Positions 26,872 through 35,644 of a stretch of 64,000 nucleotides of DNA are shown one piece after another. Origin of the DNA: Paenibacillus sp. Its GTDB lineage: Bacteria > Bacillota > Bacilli > Paenibacillales > Paenibacillaceae. A model generated the notes under the pieces. The model worked only from the letters and a program-made list of their open reading frames with translations, did no database searches and was not told where the DNA came from. How positions within the stretch are numbered: the first letter of the stretch is position 1; each line of letters starts with the position of its first letter. The translations under genes and the position numbers were made by a program. Location of the stretch: positions 98,725 to 162,724 of the forward strand of contig JAILZT010000011.1 of NCBI GenBank assembly GCA_023512345.1, given 5' to 3'.

Positions 26872-26920
26872 AAATAAAAAAGCTGACCCAGATCAATTCG
26901 ATCTTTGGATCAGCTTTCTT
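26872..26920 (-). terminator. Terminator of the AraC regulator gene
   Basis: An AAGCTGA/TCAGCTTT stem overlaps the AraC stop codon and is followed by a T-rich run on the minus strand (A-run at 26871-26880 on +). It separates the regulator from the binding-protein operon. Confidence 0.7.
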
Positions 26921-28137
26921 TGTAAATATCTCGCACGGTACTCCTTAGGGCGCTCACCACAGAATTTCTTGAAGCAGTAAGTGAAATGCTCAACATCGGA
27001 ATAACCCACTAGCTTGGCAATATCACTCAACTTCAATTCATGTTCCTGCAAAAGCTGTTCAGCTTTGGAAATTCTCAGTCTCAGCACATAATTACTTAAT
27101 GATATCCCTATGTGTTCCTTGAATAGTTCTGTTAAACAGGGCTCATTCATATGAAACAATTCCGCCAAATAAGGAACGGTCAGCTCGTGACAGAAGTGCT
27201 CCTCCACGTACTTCCTAACAGCTTCTATATGTTGAATTGCGGAAAAACGCGTCCTTCCAACCAGTTCCATAACGAGTTGCGCTAACTCCTCCAACATATC
27301 CAGCAATTCCTCACGCGTAGTATACTTCGAGAGAGTCATTTGACAGTTCCATAAATATTTCTGCAGCGACGAACCTCGGCACTCAAATTTTCGAGCAATG
27401 GAACTCAGCAGCAGGAGCATTCGGAGTGCCAGTAGGTTATAGGTGAGAATTGTCGTTCGCTTCTCCTTTTCGCTAACAAAGAGAGCTTCCAGTTGAATAC
27501 GCAGGCCGATCCTATCTGAATTTTCTATAATTTGAATTAGCTTACGTTCCATCTCCGCCGGAAAAGCTAAGGGCAGCTCAAGCTCCATTTCACTGCTTCC
27601 ATAAACATTAGGGCCCGGTGAAACCGCATTTTGGCTCCATGACAGCATAGATGTGACATAGCCGTTCTTCAAATATTTAAGTCCTTTTTCCGCCGCTCCA
27701 ATCCCAATAATACTTTCCTGCTTCAGTTCGCTAACCAAATTTTCTTGCAGTTCCTTAATGAATTGTTCCGTCTTTTCCCCCAGCTTTCTTCCCTTCTTAT
27801 CAATAATGAGGAAGTGAGTCATAAAAGGATTAGCCGCATGATACATGGGATAAATCCCTTTTTTATATTCGGAAGTCTCCCAGCACAGCCTCTGATACGT
27901 ATGTTGCAGTATATCATTGCTTTTCAGCCTATTCATTCTCTCCGAAGGAATTTTCAACTGTGCTGCCACGAACTGTATTTTTAAATGATCAGCCGTAAGA
28001 GGGGTTAACTGAATCTGCTCCAACCGATCTTTAACCTTGGGCGCATTGTTCCATGGATCACTAAGCAACTGTTGCAAATAGTTGATTTGAAGCCGCTTGA
28101 TCGGATCATTTTTCTCCAGCAGCGTAATTTCGAACAA
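26893..28137 (-). CDS. AraC-family transcriptional regulator
   Basis: The 414-residue protein has an uncharacterised N-terminal region (about 1-310) and a C-terminal AraC DNA-binding domain (about 313-408) with two helix-turn-helix units (VPYLAELFHMNEPCLTELFKEHIG and LSDIAKLVGYSDVEHFTYCFKKFCGERPKEYR). No receiver is present, so it probably binds a sugar ligand or partner directly. It precedes the binding-protein operon on the same strand and is a second candidate regulator of the glycan locus. The start is TTG 28137 with GGGAG upstream. Confidence 0.85.
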   Translation of the reverse strand: MFEITLLEKNDPIKRLQINYLQQLLSDPWNNAPKVKDRLEQIQLTPLTADHLKIQFVAAQLKIPSERMNRLKSNDILQHTYQRLCWETSEYKKGIYPMYHAANPFMTHFLIIDKKGRKLGEKTEQFIKELQENLVSELKQESIIGIGAAEKGLKYLKNGYVTSMLSWSQNAVSPGPNVYGSSEMELELPLAFPAEMERKLIQIIENSDRIGLRIQLEALFVSEKEKRTTILTYNLLALRMLLLLSSIARKFECRGSSLQKYLWNCQMTLSKYTTREELLDMLEELAQLVMELVGRTRFSAIQHIEAVRKYVEEHFCHELTVPYLAELFHMNEPCLTELFKEHIGISLSNYVLRLRISKAEQLLQEHELKLSDIAKLVGYSDVEHFTYCFKKFCGERPKEYRARYLQRKLIQRSN

Positions 28138-28223
28138 ATATATACACTCCCAATCTCTTTTGCCAATTAGTATGCACTAAAAGCTCAAAAATGAGACAAG
28201 AAGCTAGAGTCTAGCCCTTTGCA

Positions 28224-28260
28224 TAAAAAAAGTGACCCTGCCATCCGGCAGGGCCAAGTC
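28224..28260 (-). terminator. Terminator of chemoreceptor gene
   Basis: CCCTGCC-atcc-GGCAGGG (28236-28253) is followed by a run of seven T on the minus strand. Confidence 0.75.
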
Positions 28261-28351
28261 ATATATTAGAGGGGGGGCAATTAGCATTTGGGGCTCAACA
28301 CCAAAATCAGTTCCTGACAGGTGACGGGAAGGACAGAAAGCCGTTACACCC

Positions 28352-28541
28352 AATAGAGGGATTTTCTCCCTTTATTTCTGCGCCTGGCATCCGGTTTGGG
28401 CAATTAGAGGGAATTTCGCCCGCTAATTTTTAAGGATAACCCTCTTTGGGGCGGTATGGCTAATATTAGAGGGATATTTTCCCTTTAATCTCAAAATTCA
28501 GGCGTTTTGGTTGGCATTAGCGGGCATTTATCCCTCTAATT
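28352..28541. repeat. Four-unit palindromic repeat cluster (family A, copy 1)
   Basis: Four imperfect palindromes built from left arm ATTAGAGGGA and right arm TCCCTCTAAT lie here. AGAGGG-equivalent starts are at 28355, 28406, 28468 and 28519, giving spacings of 51, 62 and 51 bp. The 430-bp gap (28138-28567) holds this cluster, the chemoreceptor terminator and a partial unit near 28265, and no gene. Confidence 0.8.
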
Positions 28542-28567
28542 CGCCAAAGGACTGGTCATTTTGACCT

Positions 28568-30601
28568 TTATATTTTAAACTTTTCAACCAATGTTTGCAG
28601 TTCTCGGGCGCTTTGTGAGTTTTCATCCGCCATTTTTGCCTCCATGAATGTTTTCTCTACAATGTCGGAGGTTTTTTCGGCAATATCGGTTATTCCTATT
28701 GCTCCCTCATTAACTGTAGCGGACACTTCATTCACCGCAATAGCAATACTTGATACTGTCGTGCTCAAATGGTCGGAGGCATTCTCGAATTCAATCATTA
28801 ATTCATTAATTGTAGAGGCATCATTATTATACTGCTGGCTGACTTCTTCCAACCTCTTGTAGTCGCCTAGTACATTTTGATCTACAAAGACAAGAATAGC
28901 TTCCGAATTCTCCTTCATCTGTTCAACTGAATCATATACACTCTTTACAACCCCTTGAATTCCAGCTGCGGTCGTAGATGATTTCTCAGCCAGCTTTCTG
29001 ATCTCTCCAGCAACTACCGCAAACCCACGCCCAGCTTCACCTGCTCTTGCCGCTTCGATAGCGGCGTTCAGAGCCAGCAAATTAGTCTGACTAGTTATAG
29101 AGAGAATCGTATCAGCTAGAACATTAATCTCGGAGATCGAATTGGACTGTTCAATAGCGTGCTCCATCTTGACCCGTACAGATTCATATATCGCCTTTGC
29201 ATTATTCGATGATTCTAACGCATCCTGGCGTAAGGATAATGCCCGTTCAGTGATTTGGTCTGAAACCTCCGCACCTTCTTTTACTTTACCGGATATCGTA
29301 ACTACATTGAATTCAATCTCATGGATCGCCGCAGTCATCTCTTCAGTAGAAGCTGCTGTCTGCTCCATTCCTGCCGATAATTGCTCAGTGGTTGCAGCAT
29401 TGTCATGCGCGTTTTCCCTTACATCAACAGATAATTTTTCTAGCATTTCTGCATTGTCCAGAACTTTTCCGGAAATCGTGATGAGGCTCCCAGCTGTCTC
29501 CCTGAGTACCGCCCGGGTACGGAACATTGCCTTGGCAATAATGCCTGTCTCATCTTTGTTCTTTACCAGATACTCGTATTGATTATCATATTTAAGATCC
29601 AGTTCTGCAGTCTTATTAATCAACTCTGTCAATTTAACGATCGGGGACGAAATCCGGATCGCCGCTATAAGGCCAATAATTAACGTCAGTACAAGACTTG
29701 CAAGACCTAATAGAATAATAAACGTGGTCATTTCATGAACAGGCTTCATGATCTCTGTCACATCGCCGGTAAGAACCAAGGTCCATTTGGTATCCGGCAA
29801 AACCGTATAGGCAGCCTTTTTATCTGCACCTTTAAAGTTGTATTGTACTAAGGCATCCTCAGGTTTTTCTCCGCTTTTAATTTTCTCAACAACGCCCTTA
29901 ATTTGTTCGTTCTCTACGGGCTTTCCGATCTTCTCTTTATCGGGATGGAATAACATCACACCTGTCTCATCTACCAGATAGGCATAGGAAGAATCAGCAT
30001 TAGCTACTTTGGCATCCGCCAAATACTTGATGATACTATCGGTAATGACCGCCGAGGCTACAAATCCCACCATATTACCGTCCCTCATGACCGGCTGGAC
30101 GAAAGCTACTATGTAAGCTCCTGTAGACTTGGACTTCAAGGTTTCACTAATTACAGGAGCTTTTAGGGCTAACACATTTTTGGTATAATTCCTGTCTATG
30201 AAGTTAGCTCCCAGCAGCTTCGTATCACTGTCCGCGACATCATTTCCTTTCATATCCACAACAAAGTAATGTTCGACATTTCCAGCGGATTTTGCCAACC
30301 TTGTAAGGGTGTTGTTTACTTCCGCCTGCAGCTTATCCCCTTTGGCAATGGCTCCACCACTGGCTTTAAGAAGTAAATCCGCAATCTCCGTTTGTTCCGC
30401 GATAAGTTCCATGCTTCTCTTTTCCTTGTCGATCATAGACTCAATAGTTTCCGCTTTGTTAGTAGTCACTTGTCTCATAGCAGTATCCGTAAGATTCATG
30501 ATGGAGTGTGTAGATTTGTTATACGTGAAGGCCCCCATTACAATTGTAGAGAGAAGAGTTACAGCAATCATCATAATCGATAACTTCGTTTTGATTTTCA
30601 T
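28568..30601 (-). CDS. Methyl-accepting chemotaxis protein (Cache type)
   Basis: The 677-residue receptor has TM1 (about 8-28), an extracellular dCache-like domain (about 30-285, with [23 protein letters not shown]), TM2 (about 290-315), HAMP, and a cytoplasmic signalling domain with the conserved tip [36 protein letters not shown]. It senses an extracellular small molecule and signals through CheA/CheW. ATG 30601 with AAAGGATG is preferred over an upstream start at 30661. A CCCGATAA on the minus strand at 30680-30687 resembles a sigma-D -10 element, as expected for a chemotaxis gene, although the -35 is poor. Confidence 0.92.
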   Translation of the reverse strand: MKIKTKLSIMMIAVTLLSTIVMGAFTYNKSTHSIMNLTDTAMRQVTTNKAETIESMIDKEKRSMELIAEQTEIADLLLKASGGAIAKGDKLQAEVNNTLTRLAKSAGNVEHYFVVDMKGNDVADSDTKLLGANFIDRNYTKNVLALKAPVISETLKSKSTGAYIVAFVQPVMRDGNMVGFVASAVITDSIIKYLADAKVANADSSYAYLVDETGVMLFHPDKEKIGKPVENEQIKGVVEKIKSGEKPEDALVQYNFKGADKKAAYTVLPDTKWTLVLTGDVTEIMKPVHEMTTFIILLGLASLVLTLIIGLIAAIRISSPIVKLTELINKTAELDLKYDNQYEYLVKNKDETGIIAKAMFRTRAVLRETAGSLITISGKVLDNAEMLEKLSVDVRENAHDNAATTEQLSAGMEQTAASTEEMTAAIHEIEFNVVTISGKVKEGAEVSDQITERALSLRQDALESSNNAKAIYESVRVKMEHAIEQSNSISEINVLADTILSITSQTNLLALNAAIEAARAGEAGRGFAVVAGEIRKLAEKSSTTAAGIQGVVKSVYDSVEQMKENSEAILVFVDQNVLGDYKRLEEVSQQYNNDASTINELMIEFENASDHLSTTVSSIAIAVNEVSATVNEGAIGITDIAEKTSDIVEKTFMEAKMADENSQSARELQTLVEKFKI

Positions 30602-30679
30602 TTTATTACATCCTTTCGCTGTCAGCTCCACTTTTTTTGGGGTGTATCTTCTAGATGACATAAGCTTTTATTACATTTA

Positions 30680-30687
30680 TTATCGGG
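30680..30687 (-). promoter_or_regulatory. Possible sigma-D -10 element
   Basis: CCCGATAA matches seven of eight positions of the GCCGATAA flagellar/chemotaxis -10. It lies about 80 bp upstream of the chemoreceptor start. The -35 (TAAA) match at 15-bp spacing is weak. Confidence 0.35.
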
Positions 30688-30799
30688 AAAAACATTGAAG
30701 CAATGAATACAAATTTGAAAAAAACAAAGAATAATATCGAATTTTGTCGAATGCCCAAATCTAAATTTACATTTTTCGGGTAAATGAAATATTAATCCA

Positions 30800-30860
30800 A
30801 AAAGAAACAGCGGTTACCATGGACAAAAAATAATTATCCAAGGATGCCGCTGTATTTTTG
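30800..30860 (-). terminator. Probable terminator of the 4-TM membrane protein gene
   Basis: ACAGCGG (30807-30813) pairs with CCGCTGT (30847-30853), with a partly paired interior. T-rich flanks are present on both strands. Confidence 0.6.
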
Positions 30861-30896
30861 ATTTATATTTTTCGTGAGTTCTATAATCTTTGAACA

Positions 30897-31325
30897 TTAT
30901 TTGTGAGCAACTTTATTGAATTGCCGTTCAATGTAGTAATCCACCAGAACATATATGAAACCAGCAATAACGTAAAGATTAATTGCCGTCCTACTATTCA
31001 AATGAAACTCCTGTATAAAACGGTCATCGTAAGACATGTGGAAGAAAACGTATCCTCCAATACCACTCAGTACCACTATCATTAAACGGCTTACAAAAGG
31101 ATTTGCTATCTTTCGAACAACCCAGGATAAAGGAAATAGCACAAGGGGGTATAGTACTGATGAAAGAAGGTACATTAAAAAGACTACAACAAACCCAATG
31201 TTTCGAAAACCGTAATACTCACTTACACTGATTTTGTTGCCTTCCATCAGCTCTAACCCAAAGGATGCCAAGGTGAATAACACCGATGAAATAACCCATA
31301 ACATTATGTGTTTGACTATACGCAA
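30897..31325 (-). CDS. Four-TM membrane protein of unknown function
   Basis: The 142-residue protein has four hydrophobic segments (about 5-27, 42-68, 78-98, 113-132) and a basic C-terminal tail. The pattern recalls small uncharacterised families such as UPF0715, but I cannot assign one. The start appears to be TTG 31325 with a GGGTGGGA-like site; an internal ATG at residue 8 is the alternative. It stands alone with its own terminator. Confidence 0.6.
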   Translation of the reverse strand: MRIVKHIMLWVISSVLFTLASFGLELMEGNKISVSEYYGFRNIGFVVVFLMYLLSSVLYPLVLFPLSWVVRKIANPFVSRLMIVVLSGIGGYVFFHMSYDDRFIQEFHLNSRTAINLYVIAGFIYVLVDYYIERQFNKVAHK

Positions 31326-31490
31326 AGCAATCCCACCCTTAAATTATTTATAAATAGTCGAATTTTCTATGGGAGTTAATTATTGAGATCACTATTTTTG
31401 GTTAAAGGATAAGTGAATGCTTCCGTAGTGAGTTTTCTTATGAAGCTGGCCACTGAAGTATTGCTTACAAACTTTTAGGAGGTGTTACTC

Positions 31491-31670
31491 ATGGAAAAAA
31501 ATAATCCACCTGAAATCACTCCAAACGTAATACCGGAAGTGAAACCGAACCCGACGCCATCCCCGGAGATTAAACCTGATAGTATTCCACCTGAGTTCGT
31601 GCCCAATGTGCAACCGGAGATCAAACCTGACCAAATTCCACCGGAGATCAAGCCCAACGTGCCACAGTAG
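31491..31670 (+). CDS. Proline-rich repeat peptide, 59 aa
   Basis: The product is nearly half Pro, Glu, Lys and Asn, built of variations on PEIKPN/PEITPN/PEVKPN (for example PEIKPDSIPPE and PEIKPDQIPPE). It has no signal peptide, cysteine or membrane segment. A perfect TTTAGGAGGTG ribosome site precedes ATG 31491, so translation is well supported. It lies 96 bp upstream of the CsbD-like gene on the same strand. Function is unknown; a disordered polyproline-II structure is likely. Confidence 0.7.
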   Translation: MEKNNPPEITPNVIPEVKPNPTPSPEIKPDSIPPEFVPNVQPEIKPDQIPPEIKPNVPQ

Positions 31671-31707
31671 TACAATTCGTAGAAGCTTGGTCACAAAAAG
31701 CAACTTA

Positions 31708-31733
31708 GTTTTGCCTAGTTCCCATATGGGTAA
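31708..31733 (+). promoter_or_regulatory. Candidate sigma-B-type promoter of the CsbD-like gene
   Basis: GTTTTG (31708-31713) and GGGTAA (31728-31733), 14 bp apart, resemble the GTTTAA-N14-GGGTAT general-stress promoter. csbD in B. subtilis is sigma-B dependent. Confidence 0.5.
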
Positions 31734-31766
31734 TAACCTATATCCCATTATAAGGAGATGTTCAGC

Positions 31767-31943
31767 ATGAATGACAACAATGGACTTAGTGACAAAATCA
31801 AAAGCGGCGTATCCAAGGCCAAAGGTGAAATCAAGGATCAGATCGGGAACGCCACAGGCAACACCCGACTTCAAGCAGAAGGAAAAAAGGATAAATTAAA
31901 AGGCGAAGTTCAGGAAAAAATCGGCGAATTGAAAAGCCGGTAA
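31767..31943 (+). CDS. CsbD-family stress protein
   Basis: The 58-residue charged helical protein has the CsbD core: DKIKSGVSKAKGEIKDQIGN, then LQAEGKKDKLKGEVQEKIGE. CsbD proteins are small general-stress proteins with no known biochemical activity. AAGGAG precedes ATG 31767. A sigma-B-like promoter lies upstream and a strong terminator downstream, so it is probably transcribed alone. Confidence 0.88.
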   Translation: MNDNNGLSDKIKSGVSKAKGEIKDQIGNATGNTRLQAEGKKDKLKGEVQEKIGELKSR

Positions 31944-31985
31944 CGGATTAGTCGGTAACGAATTAGTCGGAAAAAGAATAGAGCG

Positions 31986-32026
31986 ACACCCACGAGGCAT
32001 TCCACCTCGTGGGTGTTTTGTTGTTA
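31986..32026 (+). terminator. Strong terminator of the CsbD-like gene
   Basis: A perfect 12-bp stem ACACCCACGAGG/CCTCGTGGGTGT with a 7-nt loop is followed by TTTTGTTGTT. Confidence 0.92.
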
Positions 32027-32047
32027 AAGACTGTTGTGTTTCTGCAG

Positions 32048-32995
32048 TTATACGCCTTGCGGAAAGAGTGCGTCCAATGCCGGGCAAGGCTGTTTGTCCA
32101 GGAACTCGGATAGCGGTGCGGGCATGTTGCTATAAAGATCTTTGAGTGAGGTTCCATTATAAATATTACCAATAATTACCGGATGACACAGCTCAGAGAT
32201 CAAGATATCTCCATTCCCATGTAAATGAAGCTGTTTTTTACCTTCTATACAATGCGGGAAGTATACCCCGGGCTGTTCCTCAAAACCAAGCGCCTCCATA
32301 AAACGATCCATGCAAGTGAAGTAAAGTGTGGTATCCTCTTTTTTACCTGCAATCAAATCATTGACCGCCGTCTTCAATTGTTCCCGAGCAGCTATTGACT
32401 TCCATCCACTATGATCCATAATGATGCTATTCTGGATTTCATGTGTTCTGACGCCCATAGCATATACATGGTCGCTAATCTCCTGCATGTTGTCCTGATT
32501 TTCACTGAAAAGCAATGTCTCAAGTACAGTATCCACGCTAGTTGCAGCGAACAGGGTAATATTCTCTCTTATTTTCTCATAGATACTCGGGTGTATATTG
32601 TAATAACGAGAAAAGGCTTCTGCCGTAGTGAAATTAAAAGATATATGGATCGTCGTCAGCCCCGCTGCTACCAACTCTCCAATCCGTTCCGCATTTAACA
32701 GACTGCCGTTAGAATTCAGCTGAGTTTGAACGCCCCGTGATGAACAATAGGCAACGATCTCCACACAGTCCTGAAATTTTAAGGTAACCTCGCCTCCGGA
32801 CAACCGCACTCTTTTCAAATGGGGAAGCTCTTCGAGAATACGGATGACCTCTTTGGCGTTAATGCTCTGTCCGTCATTTCTTTGGTAAGCACAGCAATAA
32901 TCGCAGCGGAAGTTACAATTAGAGGTTACCCCTATTTCGAGTCCTTCCAGCTCATAAGTAAGTGGTTTGTCCAGCTCCAGTGATTTATATCTCAT
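32048..32995 (-). CDS. Radical SAM protein
   Basis: The 315-residue enzyme has the [4Fe-4S]-SAM motif CNFRCDYC (Cys27, Cys31, Cys34), the glycine-rich LSGGEVTL and the strand LNSNGSLL. The C-terminus has further cysteines (FPHCIEGKK, SELCHP, KQPCPALD) that recall SPASM/twitch-type auxiliary clusters but are sparse. It belongs broadly to the MoaA/PqqE-like branch. No molybdopterin, heme or RiPP gene set is adjacent; the nearest small peptide is the proline-rich gene on the opposite strand. AGGAGG precedes ATG 32995. The reaction is unknown. Confidence 0.85.
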   Translation of the reverse strand: MRYKSLELDKPLTYELEGLEIGVTSNCNFRCDYCCAYQRNDGQSINAKEVIRILEELPHLKRVRLSGGEVTLKFQDCVEIVAYCSSRGVQTQLNSNGSLLNAERIGELVAAGLTTIHISFNFTTAEAFSRYYNIHPSIYEKIRENITLFAATSVDTVLETLLFSENQDNMQEISDHVYAMGVRTHEIQNSIIMDHSGWKSIAAREQLKTAVNDLIAGKKEDTTLYFTCMDRFMEALGFEEQPGVYFPHCIEGKKQLHLHGNGDILISELCHPVIIGNIYNGTSLKDLYSNMPAPLSEFLDKQPCPALDALFPQGV

Positions 32996-33102
32996 GCTCT
33001 AAAAGTCCTCCTGAAAAGTATTAGATCTACCCTATATTCAACCTAAGTGATTATAAAGGTTATTTCTTCAGGTTTATGTGACTTTTATAGCATTTCGTTC
33101 AA

Positions 33103-33954
33103 TCACTCTTTTTCTAAAAAAGCCTTCGCCGATACATATACAAACCGTTCAGCTCTCGCCATAATATGGAATTTCTGCTCTGGAAAATGCTTATACATGT
33201 AGTCAACGAAATAACCCGGATTCTCAGCATTTCCCGCGAATAGATCATAATGTAATGGAATGACCGTCTCAAAACCAGCTACCGCTGCGAACTCTGCTGC
33301 TTCACGGTAACTCATATTTCCTACTAAGTTGCGCGCATTGCGGAAGTAATCGCGGCCGTTAATCGGCAACATGGCTAGGTCGATCGCATGGCTGCTTAAG
33401 GTTTCTACCAGCTCGGGAAATAACACGGTATCTCCTGCGTGGTACAGCTTGACTCCGTTTAGTTCCAAGATATACCCTACGTAATGAGGGTTTCCTTGTT
33501 CATCCCTTACTAGTTCCTCATGTGCAGCTGCAATCGGCAGCACTCTAAGCTTCGGACCAAAGGATATCCACTGCCCCTCTTCAGCCTTCAGGAATTGTTC
33601 TGGATTGACACCTAGTTCTTTAAGCTGAGGCTCACACATCGCTGGGGCCATAATTTTAACTGTTGGATTATGGTTCATCAGTTGAGGAATTGTTCTTATA
33701 TCCAAATGATCTTCATGGTCATGTGTAATCAGGCAAACATCCGCGTTGGTTATATCTTCAGGTGAGATAGGTGCGGGAAAGGTCCGGTCTGGATTAGGGG
33801 ATACATATGGATCTATGTAGACAGTTACGCCATCCCCTTTTATAATCACACTCTCCTGCCCGAGAAACCATACCGCCAGACTGCCATACGGAACTTTCGT
33901 GCGGTTCACCTCTTCAATAAGATACTTACCTTTGCGTTCTACTTGCTTGTTCAT
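33103..33954 (-). CDS. MBL-fold metal-dependent hydrolase, UlaG-like
   Basis: The 283-residue metallo-beta-lactamase-fold protein has metal-binding THDHEDHLD and downstream ligands in AAAHEE, YHAGDT and IPLHYD. Absence of a nuclease domain and the FLGQESVIIKG start place it near UlaG (L-ascorbate-6-phosphate lactonase) and related hydrolases. No ascorbate PTS genes are nearby, so the substrate is open. ATG 33954 has GGAG 5 bp upstream; the extended start at 34002 has no site. It is followed after 107 bp by the radical SAM gene on the same strand. Confidence 0.82.
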   Translation of the reverse strand: MNKQVERKGKYLIEEVNRTKVPYGSLAVWFLGQESVIIKGDGVTVYIDPYVSPNPDRTFPAPISPEDITNADVCLITHDHEDHLDIRTIPQLMNHNPTVKIMAPAMCEPQLKELGVNPEQFLKAEEGQWISFGPKLRVLPIAAAHEELVRDEQGNPHYVGYILELNGVKLYHAGDTVLFPELVETLSSHAIDLAMLPINGRDYFRNARNLVGNMSYREAAEFAAVAGFETVIPLHYDLFAGNAENPGYFVDYMYKHFPEQKFHIMARAERFVYVSAKAFLEKE

Positions 33955-34129
33955 TCGTTCTCCAGCCTTTCTTCTGAGGATGAGATTGAAGTTTCGAACC
34001 ACCCGGGGTCACTTACCATATATAGCCTAGTATAATCGTTCCAAGTCATGGATGCCTAATTTAAAACTATGCTTTCGGTGCCACCGGAGCAGAATTGTTG
34101 TACTTTGTGCAGGAATTCGGGCGCTTCAC

Positions 34130-34160
34130 ACAACAAAAAAGCTGCCAATCGGCAGCTCTT
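34130..34160 (-). terminator. Terminator of the stalk/GH18-like gene
   Basis: AGCTGCC-aatc-GGCAGCT (34140-34157) is flanked by a seven-base T run on the minus strand. Confidence 0.85.
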
Positions 34161-34204
34161 CTTGTTGTAGTACATTAAATATGAATCCCTTAAGGACTTG
34201 TCCA

Positions 34205-35455
34205 CTAGAACTCCAACGAACTATTCATTTGAGTCCAAGCAGGCTGTCCGATAATTCCTAACCGCCAGATGGCTATCCCTTTAAGATCATAACGTTTGGC
34301 TAAACCTACTTTGGTATTAACAGAATTCTCGTTCTCACTAGCTAAAGAAATGCCGAGAATCAGTTTATCTTTGTTAACCTGCTGAAGAGCAAGGCGAATG
34401 GCTTCATCGACCTTGTCCACCGGCTCAGGACTTTTCTCGTCGCCATAAGCATAAGCCATAATGATCAGATCGTCTGCAAGGCTTCCAAGTATTTTATAAT
34501 CATATCCTGTAAAAGAGCTATTTAATGGATGAAGGACAAGAGTGAGCTTAAGTCCTGCTTGACTAGCCTTTACAGATAGGTTCTTCACAAAGCTGTTATA
34601 ATCCGAACGGACTTTGGCCTTATCCCCGCTTAGGCCAAGACCTTCGAGATCCAGTAAAATCCCTTGAAAACCTTTTTGCACTGCCGTGTCCACTATTCCT
34701 GTAATGGTGCGAGTCTGAAGTGTTTGATCCTCAAGATTTTTAGTGAGCTCCAGCTTACCGTCCACAGAATATACCATTAAGTACGGAGTTGTTCCGCTAG
34801 TTGTAGTATCTGAAATCATGAGTTCAGGTGTAAGCTCACCGGCAGGTTTAGGCCACTTATATTCTTCCCCTTGGGTGGTAAACTCACCGTTGCGATCAAT
34901 TCTACTCCAGCCAAAAGCAATTGCATCGAAATCTGGCACAAAGGAATACTGGTCAAAGGATGATAGTGCATAGAAACCCAATGTGTACATATCCTTCTTC
35001 GGGGATGTAATGGATACGGTCTTTGTTAACTGATTCCATGATACTGCAGCCCCAAACTGTCCGCTAAAAAAACTTAAGGGAATCATTGTAGTTCCGCGAA
35101 CGTTTTGCGGCGCTACTGTAAGCATTACTTTTCCACCGTTAACCACAGCACTTTTGCTCCCAATAGTAAGCTCCACCTGTTTGTCTACCGTGCCTACTTT
35201 CTTAGTTGCAGTAATCTTCTTAGCCGCTTGATTCCAAACCACCGGGATATTTAGAGCTTCTGCTATCGCCCGGAAAGGCACCATTGTCGTCCCCTTCATC
35301 ATCGCAGGCGCTACCGGAAAGGGTAGTGGATATCCGTCAAGCAAAATGGTAACCCCAGAGGTTGTAGCTGCTGCTTGTGCTGAATTCCCTTGTAAAGATG
35401 CCAAACCACAAAGTGAAATAGCGCAACATAATAGTATTTTACCGAATCGTTTCAT
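34205..35455 (-). CDS. Secreted protein: stalk (copper amine oxidase N-like) domain plus GH18-like barrel
   Basis: The 416-residue protein has a signal peptide cleaved near AQAAA. The CuAO-N/stalk repeat region (about 35-150: GYPLPFPVAPAMMKGTTMVPFRAIAEALN, then NVRGTTMIPLSFFSGQFG) is common in Paenibacillus surface and spore proteins. A TIM-barrel region of GH18/YaaH type follows (YALSSFDQYSF, FQGILLDLEGLG, LIIMAYAYGDE). The glycosidase signature DxxDxDxE is reduced to LDLEGLG, so the Glu is kept but the motif is atypical; activity on chitin or peptidoglycan is uncertain. AAGGAG precedes ATG 35455. Confidence 0.78.
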   Translation of the reverse strand: MKRFGKILLCCAISLCGLASLQGNSAQAAATTSGVTILLDGYPLPFPVAPAMMKGTTMVPFRAIAEALNIPVVWNQAAKKITATKKVGTVDKQVELTIGSKSAVVNGGKVMLTVAPQNVRGTTMIPLSFFSGQFGAAVSWNQLTKTVSITSPKKDMYTLGFYALSSFDQYSFVPDFDAIAFGWSRIDRNGEFTTQGEEYKWPKPAGELTPELMISDTTTSGTTPYLMVYSVDGKLELTKNLEDQTLQTRTITGIVDTAVQKGFQGILLDLEGLGLSGDKAKVRSDYNSFVKNLSVKASQAGLKLTLVLHPLNSSFTGYDYKILGSLADDLIIMAYAYGDEKSPEPVDKVDEAIRLALQQVNKDKLILGISLASENENSVNTKVGLAKRYDLKGIAIWRLGIIGQPAWTQMNSSLEF

Positions 35456-35565
35456 AACGAATCTCCTTTTTATTTAGATAGTCTACTATTTATACTACCA
35501 AAAATGATATTAGTTGCAAATTAATAGAAGCCGATTATTGCGCTAAAAAGACCCCAAAACATCAC

Positions 35566-35608
35566 AAAACCCGCTGTATCACCTTATTTAGGGTAATAGC
35601 GGGTTCAT
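35566..35608 (-). terminator. Probable terminator of patB
   Basis: AACCCGCT (35568-35575) pairs with AGCGGGTT (35598-35605). Only a moderate T-rich tract follows on the minus strand. Confidence 0.55.
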
Positions 35609-35644
35609 GATATTGGAGCTCATTAGAGACTCTTTTATACTTAA

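Noticed and set aside
28352..28541. Possible CRISPR array
   Set aside because: Units are degenerate palindromes with spacing 51/62/51. Units and spacers do not have CRISPR-like constancy, and no cas gene is near.
31491..32995. RiPP system (proline-rich peptide as precursor of the radical SAM enzyme)
   Set aside because: The peptide has no leader/core organisation or cysteine, lies on the opposite strand beyond a terminated CsbD gene, and no RRE, protease or exporter is adjacent. Kept only as a weak possibility.
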